Assembly: GCA_030428405.1 (NCBI GenBank)
Contig: JAUIEH010000064.1
Coordinates: forward strand, 1 to 9,882
Reading direction: 5' to 3'
DNA from: Alphaproteobacteria bacterium
GTDB taxonomy: Bacteria > Pseudomonadota > Alphaproteobacteria > Caulobacterales > Maricaulaceae
Length of the DNA stretch: 9,882 bases
In this document: positions 5,071 through 9,882 of the stretch, piece after piece
Numbering within the stretch: the stretch's first letter is position 1
Layout of the letters: each line of letters begins with the position of its first letter
The notes under the pieces: model-generated
What the model was told of the DNA's origin: nothing
What the model saw: only the letters and a program-made list of their open reading frames with translations
The model's database searches: none
Program-made: the position numbers and the translations under genes

Positions 5071-5865
5071 ATGGCGTTTCGCCTCACGGCCACTTTGACC
5101 GCTCTTTGCGCCGCAGCCGCGTTGAGCGCCTGCAATGGCGAAAACGACGCCGCCAACGCGCAAACCGAGCGCGCAGCGCCGACGGGGGATCTGCGCATGG
5201 TCGTCGAAGGCGATCATGTCATCGGCGCCGAGGACGCTCCGGTCGTCATCATCGAATACGCCTCCCTGATGTGCGGCCATTGCGAACTGTTCCACGAGAG
5301 CGTGTTCCCCGAAATCGAGGAGCGCTACATCGAGCCGGGCCATGTGCGCTTTGTCTTTCGCGAGTTCCCGACCCCGCCTGTGAATTTGGCGATGGCGGGC
5401 TTTCTGCTCTCGAGCTGCGCGCCCGAAGAGCAGTATTTCGACATGATCTCGGTCTTGTTCCGGCAGCGCATGCCGCTCGTCGAAGCCGCCCAGAGCGGCG
5501 AAGGCGCGCGTGAGGCCTATCTGCGGATTGCGCGCTCTGCCGGCATTTCGGATGCGCAGTTCGACGAATGCCTGAGCGATCGCGACGAGCAATTGCGTAT
5601 CGCGGACGTGGTCGATCGCGGCGCGGATGAACTCGGCATCGAAGCGACGCCGACCTTTCTCATTAACGGCGATTTTTACGAAGGCGGCCGCACGATTGAG
5701 CAATTCGCGGCTGTTATAGATCCCATCCTCGAAGACGCCGGCGTCACGCTGGAGGAGCCTGCTTCCGATGAGGACGAAGCGGGCGACTCAGCCGAAGACG
5801 GCGATGACGAAGCAAGCGACGAAGAGTCGGGCGACGAGGAAGCTGGCGAAGACGACGCCGGCTGA
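5071..5865 (+). CDS. DsbA-family thiol:disulfide oxidoreductase, predicted lipoprotein, acidic tail
   Basis: A thioredoxin-fold protein expected to act in the periplasm on protein disulfides. The N-terminus (MAFRLTATLTALCAAAALSAC) ends in a good LSAC lipobox, so Cys21 should be lipidated. The fold begins near residue 45; the active site is C68-G-H-C71 in YASLMCGHCELFHE, and the cis-proline loop is EATPTFLING with Pro194. Cys116 and Cys167 are the additional pair commonly seen in alphaproteobacterial DsbA-like proteins. CGHC, rather than the CPHC of E. coli DsbA, is the motif of eukaryotic PDI and may give a less oxidising enzyme. The last 37 residues (228-264) hold 21 Asp/Glu, no Lys or Arg, and otherwise small residues: a disordered acidic tail. 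AGGAG lies 8 nt before the ATG. It sits between dciA and smc, as is common in this class. Family is certain; whether it is oxidase or isomerase is not. Confidence 0.9.
   Translation: MAFRLTATLTALCAAAALSACNGENDAANAQTERAAPTGDLRMVVEGDHVIGAEDAPVVIIEYASLMCGHCELFHESVFPEIEERYIEPGHVRFVFREFPTPPVNLAMAGFLLSSCAPEEQYFDMISVLFRQRMPLVEAAQSGEGAREAYLRIARSAGISDAQFDECLSDRDEQLRIADVVDRGADELGIEATPTFLINGDFYEGGRTIEQFAAVIDPILEDAGVTLEEPASDEDEAGDSAEDGDDEASDEESGDEEAGEDDAG
5785..5828. promoter_or_regulatory. Pair of CcrM (GANTC) sites upstream of smc
   Basis: GACTC at 5785-5789 and GAGTC at 5824-5828 lie within the acidic-tail codons of the dsbA-like gene, about 99 and 60 nt before the smc GTG. They are two of only ten GANTC sites seen in the window. 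I cannot point to a convincing -35/-10 pair here, so an internal, methylation-responsive smc promoter is only a possibility. Confidence 0.3.
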
Positions 5866-5887
5866 TTGAGGATCGACGGGAGGCCCA

Positions 5888-8800
5888 GTGCGTTTCGTTA
5901 GGCTGCGCATTGCGGGCTTCAAATCTTTCGTCAATCCGGTTGAGGCGCCGATTGACGAAGGCGTGACCGGTATTGTCGGTCCAAATGGCTGCGGCAAATC
6001 AAACTTCCTGGAGGCTTTGCGCTGGGTGATGGGCGCAACCTCCGCCAAGGCGATGCGCGCCGGCGGCATGGAAGACGTGATCTTTTCAGGCACCACCGAA
6101 CGGCCTGCGCGCAATCACGCCGAGGTCACGCTTGTCATCGACAATTCTGACGGGCTCGCGCCCTCCCGCCTTGGTCGCGACACGGTCATCGAAGTCAGCC
6201 GACGCATCACGCGCGGCCAAGGCTCGACCTATCGCATCAATGGCAGGGAAACGCGCGCGCGCGACGTGCAGCTCTTGTTCGCGGACGCCTCATCGGGCGC
6301 CAACTCGCCCGCGCTCGTCCGGCAAGGCCAGATCAACGAGCTGATCGCCGCGAAGCCGGAAAACCGCAGGCGCGTGCTCGAGGAAGCCGCCGGCGTCGCC
6401 GGTCTGCGCGCGCGCCGTCATGAGGCCGAACTCAAGCTGCGGTCGGCCGAGAGCAATCTCGAACGGCTCGACGACATCGCCGGCGAGCAGGAACGACGGC
6501 TGGAGGCCTTGCGCCGGCAGTCGCGCGAGGCTCAGCGCTACCGCAAGCTTTCCCTTGAGATTAAAGCGTTGGAGACGCGCCAGCATGTCTTGCGCTGGCG
6601 CGAAGCTAATGAAGCTGCCCAAGCTGCAAAGCAGCAACTCACCGCCGCTGAGACGCGCGTCGTTGAGGCTGAGCGCGCAGGCGCAGCAGCAGCAGCAGCC
6701 GCGACGGAGATTGCGGGCGAGCTGACGCCGGCGCGCGAGGAAACCGCGATAGCGTCGGCGGTCGCGGGCCGGCTGGCGCGCCAGCGCGAAGAGCTCGACC
6801 GCAAGCTGGCGGCGGCGCGCGCTGAAGCCAATGACCTCAAGAAGCGCATCGAAGATCTCGACGCCGACGCCGCGCGCGAACGCGGACGCCTTGCTGATGC
6901 GGATGAAGAACTGACGCGGCTCGCTGAATCCGGCGCCGGCGCGCGTGATGAGGACGCCGAAAAACTGGCGCTCGCCAAGGTCGCCGCCGCCGAACGCGCC
7001 GCCGCCAAGGCCGAAACCGCGCGCGCCGAAGCTGAGCGCACGCTCGATGAGCTGACCGCCGCGCGCGGACACGCGCTCGCTGAACGCGCGGCCGCCGAGG
7101 CGACGAAGATGGCGGCGGAGCGCAGTCTCGCCACAGCGCGATCAGCCCTTGAAACCGCCAAGTCCAACGCGCCGGAGACCAACTCCGAGGAAGCTGCAAC
7201 GCGAGCCGAAGCGGCGCGCACGGCGGCTGAAAACGCTGACGCCGAACTCGCAAAAGCGCGCACTGCGCTCGAAAAGGCGGAGGCCGACATTGAAAAGGCC
7301 GACGCCGCCTGGTCGCACGCGAAAGATGATGCGCGGCGCGCCGACGCCGCACTCGCCCGCCTGAGCGCCGAGCGCGATGCGCTTGAAGCGGTGAACGCCT
7401 CAGAGCAGTCCGAAGAATACGCTCCGGTATCGGACCAGTTGGAAGTCGACGCCGGTTTCGAACGCGCCGTCGCCGCAGCGCTCGGCGCTGATCTTGACGC
7501 TTCTCTCGACGTTGAAGCGCCGCATCACTGGACTGGCGCTGCCGACGTCGAACAGACGCTGCCGGATGGCGCGGCGCCGCTCGTCGCGCATGTCAGGGCG
7601 CCGACGGAATTGCACGCGCGCCTCACGCAGATCGGCGTTGTCGAAAGCGATGAGGTCGGCGCGCGCCTCGCCGCTGATCTCAAGCCGGGTCAAAGGCTCG
7701 TTGCACGCTCAGGCGCCATGTGGCGCTGGGACGGTCTGACGGCGCGCGCGGATGCGCCCTCGCCTGCAGCCGCGCGTCTGGAACGGCGCACGCGTCTGGA
7801 CGCGCTCAGCAACGAGATCGAAGCTGCGCAGGACGACGTCGCCAAAACCGCCAAAGCCGCCGCGGCGAAAGAAAAGGCGCTCAACGCCGGCAAGGCGGCT
7901 CTGCACGAAGCGCGCAATGCCGGCGAAGCCGCGCAGCGCAATGCCCGCGAGCGCGCGCGTGAAGCCGACGCCGCTGAGACCGCGCTTGCGCGATTGCACG
8001 ACATCCTGCTGGCGCACGCTGCAAAGTGCGACGACGCCGAGCGCACCCGCAGCGAAGCCGCGCGCGCGCTCGAAGAAGCGGTACAAGCATTCGGCGCGCT
8101 CGCTGATCCTGAACATGGCGAAGCCGATATTCTGGCGGCGCGTCAAAAGGCGGACGCTGCGCGCGCCGACGCCGCTGAAGCGCGCGCCGGCGTTGAAAGC
8201 GCACGCCGCGCCATCGCCGACGCCGCAGCCAAGCGCGCCGAGCATCAGCGAGATGTCGCGCGCTGGGGCGAACGCAAATCAGAAGCCGAGGCGCGCATCG
8301 CCGAACTCGTCAAAGCGAGCGCCGCAGCAGATAAGCGCCTGGAGGAAGTCGCTCAGGCCCCAGATGAAATTGGCGCACAACTCGCCGACGCCGCGCGCGA
8401 ATTCGAAACCGCCGAGACGCGCCGCAAAACCGCCGACGACGCAGCCGCCGAACTCGAGACCAAGGCGATGGCTGCCGATAAGGCTCAACGCGAAGCCGAA
8501 CGCGCCGCCGGGGAAGCGCGCGAGGCGCGCGCGGCCTCGACCGCACGCGCGCAAGCCGCGTCCGAGCGGCTCGAAGAGATCGAAGCCGCCGCCCAGGACG
8601 CGCTCGGCGCCGATCCGCGCTCGCTGCCGGACGATCCGGAGTTTGCAAAGCTGGACGCAGCGACCGTCGAGAAAAAGCTCAACGCCGCGCGCTCCGGCCG
8701 CGACCGTCTTGGCGCGGTCAATCTGGCGGCTGACGAAGAATCCGAAACGCTCGACCGCGAGCTGGAGAAACTGCGCGCCGAACGTGAAGACCTCCTCGCC

Positions 8801-9334
8801 GCAATCGCCAAGCTGCGCTCCGGCGTCAACAAGCTGAACGAGGAAGGCCGCGCGCGCCTGCGCGAAGCCTTCGAAGTCATCGACGGCCATTTCCGCAATC
8901 TGTTCCAGACCCTGTTCGAGGGCGGCGAGGCGCATCTCGCTTTGGTCGATTCCGAAGACCCGCTGGAGGCCGGCCTCGAGATCAATGTCTCGCCGCCGGG
9001 CAAGAAGCTGGGCTCGCTGTCATTGATGTCGGGCGGCGAGCAGGCGCTGACCGCGACCGCGCTGATTTTCGCGGTTTTCCTGTCCAATCCCGCCCCGCTC
9101 TGCGCGCTCGACGAGGTCGACGCGCCGCTCGACGACGCCAATGTCGATCGCTTCTGCCGCATGCTGGCGGAGATGCGCCGGCTGACGGACACCCGCTTCG
9201 TCGTCATCACGCATAATCCCGTCACGATGTCGCGCATGGACCGGCTCTACGGCGTGACCATGGCGGAGCGCGGCGTCTCTCAAATCGTCTCGGTCGACCT
9301 GCAGGAAGCCGAGCGCATGATCGCCGCCGAATAA
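5888..9334 (+). CDS. smc: Chromosome partition protein Smc
   Basis: Smc is the ATPase core of the condensin-like Smc-ScpAB complex, which loops and organises the chromosome and helps segregate origins. The 1148-residue protein is full length (Caulobacter Smc is of similar size). The Walker A GPNGCGKS is at 31-38 and the Q-loop Gln at 146 (ALVRQGQ). A first coiled coil spans about 165-500, a compact hinge about 505-620 (from EEYAPVSDQLEV to WRWDGLTARAD), and a returning coiled coil about 635-950. The C-terminal head has the signature LSLMSGGEQ (1044-1052) and Walker B CALDEVDAPLDD with Asp1075 and Glu1076. All ATPase residues are present. The coils are strikingly alanine-rich, including a run of six Ala at 266-271. 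The GTG start is preceded by GGGAGG (5878-5883) and lies 22 nt after the dsbA-like stop, suggesting one transcript. scpA and scpB are not in the window. Confidence 0.98.
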   Translation: MRFVRLRIAGFKSFVNPVEAPIDEGVTGIVGPNGCGKSNFLEALRWVMGATSAKAMRAGGMEDVIFSGTTERPARNHAEVTLVIDNSDGLAPSRLGRDTVIEVSRRITRGQGSTYRINGRETRARDVQLLFADASSGANSPALVRQGQINELIAAKPENRRRVLEEAAGVAGLRARRHEAELKLRSAESNLERLDDIAGEQERRLEALRRQSREAQRYRKLSLEIKALETRQHVLRWREANEAAQAAKQQLTAAETRVVEAERAGAAAAAAATEIAGELTPAREETAIASAVAGRLARQREELDRKLAAARAEANDLKKRIEDLDADAARERGRLADADEELTRLAESGAGARDEDAEKLALAKVAAAERAAAKAETARAEAERTLDELTAARGHALAERAAAEATKMAAERSLATARSALETAKSNAPETNSEEAATRAEAARTAAENADAELAKARTALEKAEADIEKADAAWSHAKDDARRADAALARLSAERDALEAVNASEQSEEYAPVSDQLEVDAGFERAVAAALGADLDASLDVEAPHHWTGAADVEQTLPDGAAPLVAHVRAPTELHARLTQIGVVESDEVGARLAADLKPGQRLVARSGAMWRWDGLTARADAPSPAAARLERRTRLDALSNEIEAAQDDVAKTAKAAAAKEKALNAGKAALHEARNAGEAAQRNARERAREADAAETALARLHDILLAHAAKCDDAERTRSEAARALEEAVQAFGALADPEHGEADILAARQKADAARADAAEARAGVESARRAIADAAAKRAEHQRDVARWGERKSEAEARIAELVKASAAADKRLEEVAQAPDEIGAQLADAAREFETAETRRKTADDAAAELETKAMAADKAQREAERAAGEAREARAASTARAQAASERLEEIEAAAQDALGADPRSLPDDPEFAKLDAATVEKKLNAARSGRDRLGAVNLAADEESETLDRELEKLRAEREDLLAAIAKLRSGVNKLNEEGRARLREAFEVIDGHFRNLFQTLFEGGEAHLALVDSEDPLEAGLEINVSPPGKKLGSLSLMSGGEQALTATALIFAVFLSNPAPLCALDEVDAPLDDANVDRFCRMLAEMRRLTDTRFVVITHNPVTMSRMDRLYGVTMAERGVSQIVSVDLQEAERMIAAE
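6683..6697 (+). repeat. (GCA)5 trinucleotide run in smc
   Basis: Five GCA codons in a row, followed by GCC, encode six alanines (residues 266-271) in the first coiled coil of Smc. It is in frame, so slippage would change length by whole residues. It could vary between strains and shift the heptad register locally. Confidence 0.6.
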
Positions 9335-9356
9335 GGCCCGCGCGCGCTAAGAATCC

Positions 9357-9409
9357 GCCGGTTTTGACGCAGCGCAGCGTAAGGGCGCGGCCGCGTCGTC
9401 AATCCCGGC
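9357..9409. repeat. Large interrupted inverted repeat between smc and atpI
   Basis: GCCGG-tt-TTGACG (9357-9369) pairs with CGTCAA-tc-CCGGC (9397-9409): 11 of 13 positions, with a symmetric 2-nt mismatch. The 27-nt centre contains the palindrome CGCGGCCGCG (9386-9395). Six adenines follow at 9410-9415. It starts 22 nt after the smc stop and ends 114 nt before the atpI start. Because A residues and not T residues follow on the plus strand, it is not a standard terminator for smc. It may still fold as RNA at the smc 3' end or act as an operator for the atp promoter. A GANTC site (9351-9355) lies just before it. The rest of the 189-nt gap is unassigned. Confidence 0.5.
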
Positions 9410-9523
9410 AAAAAACCTCAGTAATTGCAAATGGTTATACCGCGCCCGGCTTTTGTTGACTTGGCCTGGAGGCGTGGATACGTTGCGCCCGCCTTGCCGC
9501 TTCGGCGGGGCGGTTGCAGCTGC

Positions 9524-9882
9524 ATGTCCGATCGCGACGAGAACAGCCCCGAATATGACGCCGAACGGCTCCGAGATCTGGAGCGCCGTCTCGGTGAACG
9601 CATGTCGGAGCGCTCAGCGCGCGCGCAGCGGCGGCCTCACGCGCCAATGGGCGCGCTGGGAGCCGCCTGGCGCATGTCGGTGGAGCTGGTGGCCGCGCTG
9701 GTCGTAGGCGGATTATTGGGCCTTGGGCTCGACCGGCTCTTTTCCACGCAGCCGTGGATCATGATCGCCGGGCTCTTGTTTGGTTTTGCAGCGGGCATAC
9801 GAAACGCCGTACGCACCGCTTATTCGATGCAGATGCAGCCGCCGACCGGCGGGGCGTCTGAGGGGGCGCCGACGGACGACGA
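9524..9882 (+). CDS. atpI: ATP synthase assembly protein AtpI (3' end outside window)
   Basis: AtpI is a small inner-membrane protein that assists assembly of the F0 c-ring and usually heads the alphaproteobacterial F0 operon (atpI-atpB-atpE-atpF). The 119 residues present begin MSDRDENSPEYDAERLRDLE, a charged cytoplasmic N-terminus with heptad-like Leu/Arg/Glu spacing (residues 13-33). Two membrane helices follow at about 53-70 (ELVAALVVGGLLGLGLD) and 78-94 (WIMIAGLLFGFAAGIRN), joined by a short RLFSTQP loop. This is the AtpI/AtpZ hairpin, with the glycine-rich helices and GxxxGIRNAxR ending typical of the family. The frame is still open at the right edge, in a Gly/Pro/Ala-rich tail that is probably near its end. 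The ribosome binding site is unclear: a GC-rich stem (CCCGCC 9488-9493 / GGCGGG 9504-9509) occupies the space upstream. An ATG at 9602 is an alternative but less likely start. Confidence 0.88.
   Translation, partial: MSDRDENSPEYDAERLRDLERRLGERMSERSARAQRRPHAPMGALGAAWRMSVELVAALVVGGLLGLGLDRLFSTQPWIMIAGLLFGFAAGIRNAVRTAYSMQMQPPTGGASEGAPTDD

Noticed and set aside
7752..8837. 361-codon plus-strand frame inside smc
   Set aside because: It is a shifted frame of the Ala-rich coiled-coil coding region and gives an Arg/Pro/Ser/Lys-rich sequence of no known type.
1..9882. CRISPR arrays, insertion sequences, tRNA or rRNA genes, attachment sites
   Set aside because: No regularly spaced repeats, transposase motifs, cloverleaf-like sequences or rRNA stretches were seen on either strand.

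Overview
The window reads as chromosomal DNA of a high-GC alphaproteobacterium of the Caulobacterales/Maricaulales (Hyphomonadaceae-like) kind. The main reasons are an orphan CcrM-type GANTC adenine methyltransferase directly behind rnhB, a DUF721/DciA - DsbA-like - smc - atpI gene string, and a marked shortage of GANTC sites (10 found by eye in 9.9 kb). The genus cannot be fixed from the sequence.

Layout. 1-301 is the 3' end of rnhB (+), followed after 67 nt by ccrM (+, 369-1454). A convergent minus-strand block follows. It holds a possible 32-residue signal-peptide-like microprotein (1575-1477), mutY (2790-1681), an unrecognised lipoprotein-like gene of lower GC (3377-2853) with a possible short overlapping upstream ORF, a clear intrinsic terminator (3524-3490), and an OmpW-type outer-membrane barrel gene (4197-3562). 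A divergent intergenic region (4198-4486) carries two GANTC sites, one lying inside a CtrA-box-like motif. Rightward from there run dciA/DUF721 (4487-5026), a DsbA-like thiol oxidoreductase lipoprotein with a very acidic tail (5071-5865) and smc (5888-9334), with 44 and 22 nt gaps that suggest one operon. After a 189 nt gap with a large interrupted inverted repeat comes atpI (9524 to the right edge), the usual first gene of an F0 ATP synthase operon.

Most of the window is conserved housekeeping: RNA:DNA hybrid removal (RNase HII), cell-cycle methylation (CcrM), oxidised-guanine repair (MutY), helicase loading (DciA), chromosome organisation (Smc) and ATP synthase assembly (AtpI). The two envelope genes between mutY and dciA (lipoprotein-like and OmpW) look like accessory insertions into that string. 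No mobile element, CRISPR array, tRNA, rRNA, toxin-antitoxin or defence system was seen. The points most worth a second look are the placement of the few GANTC sites near gene starts, the unrecognised four-cysteine lipoprotein with its overlapping upstream ORF, the microprotein behind ccrM, the acidic tail on the DsbA-like protein, and the dyad between smc and atpI.
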